Origin: Diplosphaera chodatii
Taxonomy: Eukaryota > Chlorophyta > Trebouxiophyceae > Prasiolales > Stichococcaceae
DNA: 64,000 bases
Direction: 5' to 3'
Assembly (NCBI GenBank): GCA_032358165.1
Contig: JAALGY010000010.1
Coordinates: 620,001-684,000 of the forward strand
Positions within the stretch are counted from its first letter, which is position 1. The number at the start of each line of letters is the position of its first letter. Below the pieces are notes generated by a model. That model worked only from the letters and a program-made list of their open reading frames with translations. It did no database searches and was not told the origin of the DNA. Positions 1 to 11,600 of the stretch are shown piece after piece. The position numbers were made by a program, and so were the translations under genes.

Positions 1-1250
1 TGACAGGGCCCCTGACTCCCAGCCACTCACGCACTTTGCGCAAGTCGCTGCCATTCACAGCATCGAATGTGCGGCGCTGCAGGTGTGCACTGACAACCGA
101 GGTGTCAATGCGCTGCGGCACGCCGTCAACGATGGGTGACATGAAGTGCAGGAACGAGCACACCTGGGCAGCCCAGCATGCTGAGCTGGTCTTGCTGCGC
201 CCCGGCCGGGTGGCCAGAGCACAGTTCTCCAGGAATGCCTGTTTCGTGAGGCGTGTGTCCGGCATTGCGACCAGCCGATTCCAGAACCGGCAGATGGCCA
301 GCGTTGCCGTGTGTGCCACCGGGATCGCCCAAGCTCCCCCAACACCGCCACGTTGGGAGTGCATGTGCGCACACCAAGAACAGACCGAAGAAACTTCCGA
401 TGGACAAGCTCACAAGTGTCCATGCCACTACCGCACAACGCCCCAGGACCCCATGTTTCGACACCATAAAGCATAACAGGACGTACTAGTGCATCGAACA
501 AGTGCAGCTGCACTTTGGGTCATGCAAGCTCAGGTCATGGCAACGATGCTGCAATGCAAGTGCGGCGCGCTGGGCGGAGGCCGCTCTGCCGATGCTAGCG
601 GCAGCAAAAGAACTACGACTAGAGATGTCAACCCCCAAATATGTAAACGAGTCCAGCACTTCGATTGGAGCATGCATGTAGGTGAGAACCGGTGGTGCCG
701 CAGCCTGGGCTCCGTACACCACGACCTTAGTCTTCTTCACGTTGACGGTGAGGCGCCAGCGTTTGCAGTACGACTCCAGCAGGTCGAGCTGCGCCTGCAG
801 GCCGCGTACGGATGTGGACACCAGGTCCAGATCATCTGCATAGAAGAGGGCAGGTGCCTGCACACCACACAGGGTGGGCAGGTTCAGGTTCGCGCCGGCG
901 GCCTCCAGCTCCGCTTGGAAATCGTCAATGTAAATCCCAAAAAGGGTTGGAGATAGTGGACATCCCTGCTTAACCCCCAGAGTGCTCTGAAATGTGTCGG
1001 ACATTCCCCCCTCAAACTGCAATGCCATGGGCACATCAGCATACAGTGCCTGCACGCCCCTCAGAAACTCCCCATGCACCCCCTTTGTAAGCAACAAACA
1101 AACAAACAAACAAACAAACAAACAAACAAACAAACAAACAAACAAACAAACAAACAAACAAACAAACAAACAAACAAACAAACAAACAAACAAACAAACA
1201 AACAAACAAACAAACAAACAAACAAACAAACAAACAAACAAAACCTCCTG
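1..1250 (-). mobile_element. Degenerate non-LTR (LINE-like) retrotransposon fragment, reverse-transcriptase region
   Basis: The minus strand encodes a reverse-transcriptase core between about 1090 and 516. The motifs GVKQGCPLSPTLFGIYIDD, FYADDLDLVS and YLGVDIS correspond to RT blocks 4 to 6 of LINE-type enzymes, with the catalytic YADD intact. Further downstream (513 to 1) the sequence LFDALVRPVMLYGVETWG and a C-terminal region follow, but reading continues in three different frames, so frameshifts have broken it. The first 148 bases are repeated almost exactly at 2830-2960, marking two copies of one family. A long CAAA array interrupts the coding region just upstream of the RT core. No endonuclease domain was recognised. 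Family assignment below 'non-LTR' was not possible. Confidence 0.85.
1095..1243. repeat. (CAAA)n microsatellite, about 37 units
   Basis: This is an almost perfect tetranucleotide array of about 149 bases inside the retrotransposon copy. It is open in several frames and so yields long but meaningless low-complexity open frames (VCLF or NKQT repeats). A shorter CAAA array lies at 1336-1358 and a TTTG array at 2575-2600. Confidence 0.97.
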
Positions 1251-2404
1251 GGAGTCCAGGATGGGACTGGTAGTAAAGGTGAAGCTGACGAGCCTTGTTC
1301 TTGAGCTTGGTTTTGGTCTGGACGCCCTTTGTGAAAACAAACAAACAAACCAACAAACATCTCTACTGATCCTCGCACTGCAGTCACGACTGAAAAGCTG
1401 CTGCGCTATTGATCTTGAGGCTGCACATGCTGTCCCCAACAGGGTGGCTGCATAGCCACGATACAATAATTGTTGCAGACGGTTGCTTGGATGCTGCTGT
1501 TGGCATGGCTAATGCTTGCGCAACACTCTAGGTAAACATCTACGGCTGATCTGGATGGCTTGCTGGGTGCTGGCACCAGCAAACTGAAAGTGCTCAATGG
1601 CATATGTTTAGGTGGTTGGCTGGATACCCCGAATTAGCATGGCTTATGCTGTTACTGAGAATTCGGAATTGAAGATCTCGAGGGCTGTGGCTGATCAAGG
1701 GGCGCAGCTGCATCTCTGCAGCCGGCGGGCGCTTTGCGCTGGGCCTTGGCTATGTCGGAGCATGGCTGTGGCGGCTGCTGCATCAACATCCCCCGTATAA
1801 GATATGCAGCTGAAGTTGCAAGCCAGGGCGTCTTTCAGACTCATGAGACTAAACTGCAGCATGCACAGCAACCTTGAGCAAGCTCCCTGTAACACCAGCC
1901 GCAAATGCATCCACTTAGGCGGTGGTTGCGCAAACCTTTGCGAAGAATACTTGTACACATTTTTAGTCAAGGTCTTTTTGAACAGGATTTCTCCTGGATC
2001 ATTTGATCACGTATCGGGGGAAAAGATTGCAACTTTTCTCAATTTCAGTTATAAAGCAAAACCGATACACCTTATTTTAGATTTTATTACTCAAATTAGC
2101 TTTCGTCTTGATTGATATTTCCTTGCAATACCAAGATGTTTGCAATTATGATGGAACTGTTGTGCCCCACAAACCCAGCACACGGTAAATCTGCCATTCA
2201 TTGCCGCAGCATATTGCTGCAAGCATTTGATCATCCAGATGTTGGCAATACACCTGTACGTAGTGCGATAGATTGCTGCCGCCGTTAGAGCTGGCATTGA
2301 CATTGACATTGATTACATACTGGTGGTGGGCCATTTTGGCCTAGCCACAAGCTTTGGCGGAATAACCCAGAGCAACATGCAGAACGAGTCGTGTCCGAAA
2401 CCGT
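1251..2404. other. Stretch without recognisable gene
   Basis: It holds the short CAAA array at 1336-1358 and then sequence without a convincing coding exon on either strand. Bases 1930-2130 are more AT-rich than the surroundings. I found no match to a known family; it may be retrotransposon flank or old repeat. Confidence 0.5.
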
Positions 2405-2963
2405 TCACTCCCCGCTGACAGAATGGGTGCACTCAATCCCGATTGGATGTACACCCCTCCAAATCTGTACAATGATCATGACAAACCCGCAAAGCGGTTG
2501 CCAGTTGCCCGGCATCCTGCTGCATAAAGTCCGCCACTGTGGTGATGTTGCTGTCCTGAAACAGCTCAGAATGCTTTGTTTGTTTGTTTGTTTGTTTTTT
2601 ACAAAGAACGCTGCACCCTCTGATCTACTAGAGCTGGACGCCCCCAGACCTATGTGTGCCTCATCCTCCACCACGCCGCAGCTACACCGCTGACACAGCC
2701 GCTCTGCCCGCGGCCACCTCCCTATTACCACCCCCAGCATGTGACTGCCCATCCGGAACTGTGCTAACCGCCGACGACCGGTCTTGGAGGCGACTGCCTG
2801 CAAGTAGCCGGCCAGCTGGTAGTTGTCACCGTTCACAGGACCCCTGACTCCCAGCCACTCACGCACTTTGCGCAAGACGCTGCCGTTCACAGCATCGAAT
2901 GTGCGGCGCTGCAGGTGTGCACTGACAACAAAAGTGTCAATACGCTGCGGCACGCCGTCTGGG
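2405..2963 (-). mobile_element. Second LINE-like copy, 3' (C-terminal) fragment
   Basis: The minus strand encodes the C-terminal part of the same retrotransposon. It opens with QRIDTFVVSAHLQRRTFDA, a stretch shared with bases 1-148, and then shows a Cys-rich knuckle (RLCQRCSCGVVEDEAHIGL) typical of the LINE ORF2 C terminus. A TTTG/CAAA array at 2575-2600 is inserted in frame after the knuckle, and the coding similarity resumes on its other side. Homology to the first copy stops abruptly at about 2963, as expected for a 5'-truncated insertion or a later deletion. Confidence 0.78.
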
Positions 2964-3385
2964 ATGTGAAATCATTGGCTGTAGCAAGATATAACATAGA
3001 CTTCAGCTCACGAGTGCTGAACATCTCACAAGTCTGGATGTTGAAGCTTGTTGCTTGTACTTGACCTTGTATTACATTTACATGATAGGTTGCAACACGC
3101 AGTTTTAAGTATCGGAACATAATACGTGATACAACCCAAAGATTCAAGAGATGATGAGGTGTATCTGCATCGTACTGTACAGATCCTGGGCCCACCATAT
3201 CATAAGCCTGCCACATACTAAGGTCCGCCAGCTGGTGGCTGCATCCAAATCACAGCAGTTGAGCAGTGAACACCGGATTATCCATTGCATCTTGAAGAGC
3301 CTTGGTGCAAGGTGTGTGGATGACCATCGACGGTGGCAACTGACTCTTCATTAGCTGCACCAAGCACTGCTGCCGCCTACGCTGC
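2964..3385. other. Intergenic stretch, 3' flank of the RtcB gene
   Basis: No exon or repeat was recognised between the retrotransposon fragment and the stop codon of the RtcB gene. Confidence 0.5.
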
Positions 3386-6300
3386 CTACTTGGCTGCGCC
3401 CTTGCTGGCTGCCTTGCGCCTCTCTTTGGCCCTGCGCCCTTGTCTCTGCAAGCCCCGTCCGCCTGCTTTGCTGTGGAACCCCTTCACGTTGATAAGCGGC
3501 TGCACATGTAAGGAAAATGGTATGCTGAATGACCTGGTTGTTGTGTCCTCACATTGCAGATCACAGCTTGACATGTGCAGCTGCCTATACTGTCGTGCGC
3601 TTACGATCAAGTCCATTGAAACATCAACACTCGTGTGCAGAAACTCTCTAGAGGCGGGCACCTGCAGCTGGTGCACGACCTCCGTCAGGTCCTGCTGGTT
3701 GGCCATCACCTCGGGCAGGTTCTTGTATGCCTGCAGCGCCATGCACACATGATGCAGCTTACACCATGCCGATGCTACAGCGCGCCTGATGTGCTGATGT
3801 GTCTCCAACCCGGCGGGGGATGCAACCGTGCGCACCTGAGGCGCCTCATCCCGCACTGCCTCCACCGCATCGCAAACGATGCCCTGCATAGCCGCCTCGA
3901 AGTCGTCCTGGAACGACATGAACAACGGCGTTATGACACCATTTGCAGGGATCTACAAAGTCGCAGCAAGGCAGGCACACAAATGAGATTACTGAACTCC
4001 ACCAGACCAACACTGTGATCGACTGAAAGCATGTATGCAGGCTGACAGGCGGCACCTGAGTGATTGCGGCCATTGCTTTCGTGCGTGACATCCTACGCCC
4101 CGCGCCATGTGAGCAACTGCTCCATGATTGTGCATTACCTTTGCCACGAGTAACATACGAGCCGACCTGCAACAACACTCGGAGTGTCGCAGCCTGTCAG
4201 CGAAGTGGGGCGCATCCTACTGGCGGGCAGAGTGTGTAATTGTGCTCACGACGATGACAATCGGAGCAGCAGAGTATAGCAAACGCACACCTGCATGGAA
4301 CCAGGGATGAGACCTAGCTCCCCTGGCTTGGCGCTGGTGGCTCCTTTACGTGTGACCTGCACATTGCCATGATCATTCTGTTATTCGCTCTCCTCCTCTC
4401 TCATGCATGCATGATGTCACCTGGCAGATGTGCAAGTACAGTAATGAGGGGAACATGCAAGCCAGGCTGCATAAGAAGACCATACCCACAAGTTCTTGTC
4501 CATCAACTCACCAGTGCGGGGATCCTGCAACATTGAAGCCAGTTTTACATGTTTCCAATAGCATGCGCTCATTTTGCCGCCATTACCAAGCCGAGCAGCT
4601 GCCTTGCTTCCCACCCTGTACTGGCAGCGCTCGCAGCTGCAGTAGTTGTGGTGTATGTTGATTACTTTGCTCATGTCCGGCGTCTTTGCTGTGACCTCTC
4701 CCAAGCATTCCACCATGGATCGCAACATCGCCGCTCGGTTCTCAAATGCATATTTCTGGCACCATTGCATATCCTGCACATCCAAGGTGCGGGGCACCTT
4801 GCAGGTGTCAGTGCAAGTGTTTTGTCTTGCTGTTGTAATCCCTAAGACCTCGCGAAAGTCAGCGCTCAAATCAACTGTACGCAAATGTTTGAGGAAGGCT
4901 GGTACCCCGAGGTACGCCTGGCCCTCATCGGAGTTGATCTGCATGTAGTTCAGACCCGATGGTGTCAAGATGCCCGACTGCTGCAGCCAGTCGGCTGCAA
5001 CCTTATCATGGTGCTGCGCAGTGTCATTCCCAATGCCACGGCTGCCGCTGCAGTGGGTGAGACACATCCTCAACAGGAAGTCCTGCTGCACTATCTGCCC
5101 ACTGAATTATGTCTGCTGACGGTTGATGTGCAGATGGCAACCAAACGGTTTACCTGTGCAACATGATCCACACGCGCCCTGTCTCGTCGTGCACCACCTG
5201 CATATGCAAGAACAAGCATCAGCACACTTCCTGACCAACCCTTACTGTGGTTCGCAGTTTACCTTCAATCACTACGAGCAGCAATTGGCATGCTTGGCAT
5301 GTGCATCTGCTGCAGCAGGCTGCACAGAAGACGGCCCAAAGATCACTGGCAAGTAGAGGAGTCTTGAGAGCACAGAACAATGCTGCAAGGGCACACCTCT
5401 AGGAAGTGGTTGCCGCCGCCGAGGGTGCCCAGCTGCGCGCACGCCTTGTCCCTGCCTGCTAGCGCTGCAAGGAAACCGCTTGGTGCATTCTCGTGGCTGA
5501 TCTCGTCCAATAGCGTGCGCACTGACTGCGGGTACCGTGTGTGAGAGGCAAATCCGACTGGGATGCGCTCCTGTACATGATAGTATACAGCTTTTTAAAG
5601 TTGGCTTCTCTGTTTACTGATGCCATGCCGCGCTGGCTGTGGCAACATAGACTATGTGAGCAGCACCACACCTGCAGCGCTGAAGTGCGCATGGCTGCAA
5701 TGCACATGTAAGGTGCACAACATCGCTGTCGCACCTTGATTAAGCGCTGGATGTTCAGCTTGTCCTGCAAAGACAGATCGTCCTTGTGCAGGCCATTGAT
5801 TGGCACCGCGCACATCCCGCAACCGATGTCCACCCCAACAGCATTGGGGCAAATGTAACTTTCAGATGCGAAGACCGTCCCAATCTGCATGCAGACAGTG
5901 AAGCCTGTGCCATGTACATACAAGTGCCCAGTGCAGCAGCTGTGAGACGTGTGTGCAACCTTGTGTGCATGTAATGATACAGTACAAGAGGCTGAGTAAA
6001 CCTACCGTGACCCCTTTCCCTGCAGCGCAAGGCAACATTGTGCTTGACAACTCTCATCTCAGAGTCACCTGCTGACCACTCAGCACTTCCAACTGCGCTC
6101 ATGCGCCGCAGTCCATTGGCATACCCAGGTGCACGTCTGGCATGGCGCTAACATAGCCGGTTGCAATGCCGGCCTCTGCCACTTTGATCAGCTGTTGGAC
6201 TGCATCAGGCTCCACATCAGATAGCGGTGCGTATAAGTACACCTGCAAGGTGCTTCACCACATTCAATCATCCATCTGCCGCTACCCCTATGAAACACAT

Positions 6301-6649
6301 GCTTCAGCAGAGGGTTCAGCTACGGCACTCAACTGAGGTGTATACTTACAGGTACGTTCTTCGTCTCAATAACGCGTGGCAGCTGCGGCAAGTGCTGCCT
6401 TGTCGGCTCCTGCATGGCTGGAGCGGCATGACGTGCTGCGGCAGCGGCATACAGCTGTCGTCCGGAAACTGCATGTTGCACGATCTCTAAAGGATGCCTG
6501 TAGTGTAACCCAGTCGAGGACAATAATTGCTTCGCTACGGCTGCTTTGGAGTAGGGCCGGCTGCTTATGCTGGACCCGATGCGGCACAGCATGCAGGGCA
6601 GGTATGTCCAGCATGCGCACAGCGCTGAAGGTTTGGCGAAGTAACGCAA
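3386..6649 (-). CDS. RTCB: RtcB-type RNA ligase (tRNA-splicing ligase family), complete, 14 exons
   Basis: RtcB joins RNA 2',3'-cyclic-phosphate (or 3'-phosphate) and 5'-hydroxyl ends through a GMP-histidine intermediate. I could join 14 exons with all phases matching: 6649-6350, 6242-6125, 6019-6006, 5884-5735, 5570-5397, 5197-5154, 5047-4906, 4773-4615, 4524-4486, 4356-4291, 4166-4056, 3907-3836, 3730-3662 and 3499-3386, giving 523 residues. Signature motifs are present: MPDVHLGKG, GVDIGCGM (metal Cys), GGGNHF, SGSRG, HHNY, IPGSM and SSCSHGAGRRMSRT with the guanylylated His, ending in ALQAYKNLPEVM-type and INVKG motifs. The sequence resembles bacterial RtcB more than the archaeal/animal HSPC117 type. 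The first exon adds about 100 residues rich in Ser, Arg and hydrophobics, possibly an organelle presequence (inference). About 30 Arg/Lys-rich residues follow the usual C terminus. Confidence 0.93.
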
Positions 6650-6867
6650 TTATGGTTGTAGCAAGTTGGGCACAGCGATCACACACATCAGGGCTCAGAG
6701 CGGAAACGTCTCAAAACAGTTAGGACAGCAGTGCGCTCCCAGATTGCAGCATCTTGCAAGGGGCAGAAGCGTGATGTTATTGGACCGTTCACAACTGCAT
6801 GCACCATGCTCTCTGGTGAGCTGGAGGGCATCCTTCGATAGTGTACAGGTACAAACAAGCACACGTC
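6650..6867. other. Short intergenic gap between two minus-strand genes
   Basis: It lies between the stop codon of the signal-peptidase-like gene and the RtcB start. It should hold the RtcB promoter and 5' leader. No motif could be singled out. Confidence 0.4.
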
Positions 6868-8017
6868 TCATTGTGAATCGTCTGTGTTGCTGTCCGCGTC
6901 TGACTTCAATCTGAGCTTGTTCAGATCGAGCTCTGCCTCGAGCACCGCCTCGTCATTTGCCGCTGCCTCGGGGCTATTGTCCACAATGCCGTAATCCGTC
7001 TGAGATCTGTAGAAGTACCTGCCATGGCAAAAAGGGAACTTGTTGTCAGCATGAGCAGCATATGTGGCTGTATGCTCAGGGTGCATCACGAGGATCACCC
7101 ATTGTCGCAGCATAGCATGTTTGCAGGTACTGAACAGCAGCGCCCACATGATGCGGCCAAGAACGTTATGCATTGGCAGCGGTCCAAAGCTGCGGCTGTC
7201 GATCGGCGGCGGGTGCAGCTCCTCGTTGTCCGCCAGCACCCAGCAGTGACCTGCCGGTATGGTGTACGAGTCTGCCTCCGGATCGTCTGTCACCAGCTCA
7301 TCGCCTGGGCCCGCACCTACCCGCCGCACCAGCACATTCTGCGGCCGACATCGAATGCTGATTTGAGAAGGTTTGGGAGTGATATGCGAGGTGCTGTATC
7401 GAGTCCCTGCCCAACGCCTGTAGTGCACCAGCTGTGTACTGAAATGATTATGTCCCATCTGGTACTGTCTGCGCCTGCAGCGACCAACCTGTCCTGTGGC
7501 TGGCGCCAGCGGGCTATGGAAGGCGACCACATCGCCCACAAACACGCTGCGGTGTGAAGGCCGCGGGATGCTGCGCAACAGCAGGCGGTCCACCAGGCCG
7601 CCCTTGTCCGAGCTGAGCGCCGCAGGGTTAAGTGTGGGGGCCTAGTACGCAGTATGAGGTGTCAGTTATGACGACGCCGGCAGGGACTCGGAGTGCGCAG
7701 CACACTAGCAGGCGCATTGCGTACACTACAGTTGTATCCCACCATTGCCGCGCCGGTGAGACTGATCACTGATGTGAGCTCCTGCACCACACTCAGGAAA
7801 GTGAGGGCCTGAGTGGCGTCAACAAAGCCAGGCGCCGCTGAGCGCCGCTGAAGAATACGTATAAGTTGTTGCACGGATGGCACCGCACCCGCCGGTAAGC
7901 CTCGAGGCCCTTTGTGAGCGCCACTGTCACGCTTGACGATGACGTGCTAATGGCCTCCTGTACACCGTACTGGAGCTTCTGCAGCATATACCTCAGGCTG
8001 ACGGCCTTGGCCCCCAT
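6868..8017 (-). CDS. IMP-like S26 signal peptidase homologue, catalytic dyad substituted
   Basis: S26 peptidases of the IMP type cleave leader sequences at the outer face of the mitochondrial inner membrane (or in plastids). Exons 8017-7889, 7847-7743 and 7641-7489 join in phase 0; the next begins at 7338 and the coding region ends at 6868. Family motifs are clear: APTLNP, GDVVAFHSP, LVRRVGAGPGDEL, IPAGHCWVLADN and DSRSFGPLPMHNVLGRI. The residue that should be the nucleophile Ser in the GxSMxPT motif is Ala here (TGAAM at the exon 2 end, then APTL), and the usual Lys of the VKRV motif is Arg. The protein is therefore probably inactive, or the exon model is wrong there. The C-terminal 50 residues are acidic and not part of the family core. 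The junction near 7120-7020 is uncertain; the frame also reads straight through. Confidence 0.78.
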
Positions 8018-8696
8018 GCTCGCCCTCTGCAGGCCGGGCTTGCGCTAGCAGATGGCTTGGGTGCACACCCACTGTGGTCCAGACAGCGAAACTTACTTAA
8101 CACAGACCGCAGCTCAAGCGGTTCTACCGTATGGCAATTCAACGGCAACAGACTTCTGCTTCGCTGCTGCACGAATAGTGATTTGGTGAACGTGGTGCAA
8201 CGTGCCAAGCGTGGCTTTAACTGTCGTCACAGTGTCGTCACTCGAGTGGTTCTCCACTCTCAGCTTCTGCATGGCTGCCCCACCTGCACATTCACAGCAG
8301 TTGGCGTGCAGTCACGGGCTTGACTAACATAGAGGCCTTGCATGAGAAGAGCTGTATCACGTTGAGATACCAGCGAAAGGTCACTTGTGCATATCGCAGC
8401 GGCGCAACATCGAGCGCCGTGCTGACACACCCATTTCGGAAGGTGTTGTCCAGCTTAGCTGTACAGCTCTCACGGAGGCGCAGGCGATTTGAGGTGTGTT
8501 GCAACGGCAAACGATTGCATCTTTGTTCATGCTGTGTCTTTCCACATGGTCGAATCCAGGGCGTCAGGATGTGCTCCACACATTTGGCCTGATGTGTGCA
8601 GTCACAAGTACCAAACAATACGCGAAGTTTCGGTCTGCAGGACATCCCACACGAAGACTTGCCCGAGCGGCCGTCTACTAGCGAATCTGCTCATTA
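8018..8696. promoter_or_regulatory. Divergent intergenic region
   Basis: It separates the starts of two genes running in opposite directions, so it should contain both promoters. I saw no TATA-like box, exon or repeat that I could defend. Confidence 0.4.
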
Positions 8697-11600
8697 ATGG
8701 CCGCCCCAAGCGACCGCACCAGCGGCGGTGTGGCACAGCAGGCTCGGGAGGCAGCTGCCGCTCCCGCCGCCAAGTTGCAGCAGACATTCGACTCGGTCAA
8801 AGACAAGCTGCCCGCCATACCCAAAGGGTTGCTGAGCAGCAGCGAGGGGCCGAGAGACCACGAGCTGTATGACACGCTGGGCGTTGCCGAGGACGCCTCT
8901 GATGCTGAGATCCGCGCCGCCTATGCTGAGCGCAAGCACGAGGTGATTGTTCGGAGTGCTGCCCTTCACATTCAACATGCTCCGAGGTTGCCATCGTGAG
9001 CGTGGTACCTCAGGTGGTGCTGCATATAGATTTGCTGCAAGCTGCCGCACCGCTCCAGTGCAAGCAGCAACATGCTGGCGTGCAGGTCAAGGCGGATGCG
9101 GTCGACGAAGCCGAGGCCGAGGCGAACATAGAGCATGTGCAGGAGGCATATGAGGTGCTGTCCTCGCACAAGCTGCGGCAGCAGTACGACAAAATTGGTT
9201 ACTCAGGTGCGAGCATGGCAAAAGCCGCACATGGACATTCATGGCATGTGTCCATGAACAGTCATAGATTTTGCCTGTCCCATAGTCTGTGCGACAGAAC
9301 GTAAGTCGCTGTGAACAGGCATGCACGAGCAGCAGCTGGTGAGCGCGGCCCAGGCGGTGGGCCTGGCGCTGGCTGGGGACTACTTCGAGGAGTATGTCGG
9401 CCAGGTGAGAGCACCCACGGTTGTTACTTCTTCCGCACTGGAACACAGGCGCGGGGTCTGCTTCCAAACACTACCAAAAAAGGTTTGCATTTCAGCATGG
9501 TTGGTGTCCACAAAACAGAAACCCTGCCTGTGGTGTGCCGGCAGGTGGCGATGGCCGCGGCGGCGGGCATCGTGGTGGCCCAGGACTACGCGGCGCCCGA
9601 CAGCGACAACCGCACCATCAGGGAGCGCCTCACCGTGCTGCAGGAGGTGCCACAATGCCTGACAGGAGCTGTATGCATGCGTGACTGATACACCTGGCTG
9701 TTCATCTTGCAACCAGACATGCTGGTGGCTGGGGCATGGACGCAAAGGCGCCTCTGTATGTGGCAGCCGTACTTGTCACCAGTGCTGCAGTACTGCTGGT
9801 GGGTCCTGCAGGAGCGTGTGGCCATGCTGGCCGAGAAGATGAAGCAGCGGCTGCAGCCGTATGTGGATGGCGACATGGCCGGCTTCCGCATGCAGGTACT
9901 GGTCAACTTTGCCTCCAGCATTGCAACTAAAACACCTGTAGCAAAAATGTATCAACTGCTGCAGCCTTGATACAGTAGCCCGGCACCATCTGGTTGGTGG
10001 CTGCACGCGCTCTGCAGCATGACCATACCTCTGACCGTACAGCATGACTTGCACGCAACTGCCTACACTTGCGGTTGCAGATGAATGAGGAGGCGCAGCG
10101 GCTGGCAAACCATGCCTTCGGCGCCCCGCTGCTGCATGTGATGGGGTACATGTACGACCGCAAGGCGGAGCCCTGGCTGGGCAACATCGTCGGCGAGTGG
10201 TTTGCGCGCAAGTACCACAATGCCGTCTCCATCGTGAGTGCGGCGCAGTGTCAGCTAGGTTTGTTTGGGGTCGGGGTGGTGAAGAACATGTGGTTCACGC
10301 TGGCCCCTTGCTCCGCAGACATGCAGTGCTGCACAGCAGCCAGTGGAGCCACCACTGTGCATCCTGCTGATTCCATGTTGTTTAACCGCATCTGCCACCC
10401 ACGCGCGCAGGCGAATGTTGCAAAGGCGTATGTGTCGCTCAAGCTGATGAAGCGGGACATGGAGACCAACGGCTCTGGCGGCGGCGCCATGAACCCCATT
10501 GAGGGCGCAGGTGCTCGTCCCAGCTCCAAGAACATTGCCGACGATCAGCACACCAGATGTCTGTAAAGCATGCTTGAGATCTGCACCAAAAGTGCAGTTG
10601 CAATGAGGTTGACTCTGATAAGCAATTTGGTGCAGAATACCTGGAGAACCGCATGGGTCTGGTCATCACATCTGTGTGGCGCCTGCTGGTCTTCGACATT
10701 GAGAACGTGCTGGACGGGGTGCGCCACCCGCCCCTCCACACTGCTCACAGTACTTCTAGTTGGTGGTCCGTGAGCTTGGGTCGCATCAGCACCAGAACCC
10801 CTTGTGTTGGTGCGTCGCTGTACAGGTCTGCCCAGGCTTGTTGGGACCTGTCGGATTGCTGTGACAGCTGCCACTCAATGCTGGCAGCTGTTTGGGCACC
10901 TGCAAGCTCTCTGGCCAGCATCATCCCGGTCCTGCCGCAGGTGTGCGACAAGGTGCTGGGGGACAAGACGGTGAACCGCGACACGCGAAAGCGGCGCGCT
11001 GAGGCACTCCGCGACCTGGCCATGATCTTCCAGGTGCAGCACCCTTCGTAGACACCCTTGTGTATCCCGGCAAGCCTTGTGTGACCTGGTGTACACAGTC
11101 GCTGTCTCTGGAAGGTCAATGCCAGAGCACAAGTGTTCGTGTTGGCGTGCAGGGTGTCAAGCGCAAGGACTGGAGCGGGCTGAATGTGCCCGGCATCAGT
11201 GGCGAGTCCACAAAGAAGGGCGCCGGGCTGTTTGGCTCCGCCCAGGCGCAGCAGGTACCCTGGGCACCCTCTGAGCCCCTGCTGAAGGTTGAGGGTGCCT
11301 TTTCCTGACGACACATGGGCACCAACGAGCCGTCAGGCATTCAGGCGCTGGATCAGCCATTTGGTGTAACCCCATGCAGGCTGGCGGCGCGGCGCAGCGG
11401 GCGGGACAGCGCGCAGGCAGCGCAGCGCAGCAGGCGGGGCAGCAGGCCAGCGCGGGGGCGCAGCAGGCCGGCAGCCAGGCCGCCTCCGCCGCGCAGCAGG
11501 CTGGGGGGCAGGCGCAGCAGGCGGCGGGAGCTGCAGGTGTCGATTCCTTTCGCCGCGTGCAGTCCAAATGCTGTGCATGCCATGCTGATGTGCAGAGCTG

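Noticed and set aside
994..1466. Long open frames of VCLF or NKQT repeats in several frames
   Set aside because: They are by-products of the CAAA array, whose 4-base unit lacks stop codons in most frames.
1930..2130. AT-rich patch as a second organellar insert
   Set aside because: Composition is only moderately AT-rich and no organellar gene fragment could be read.
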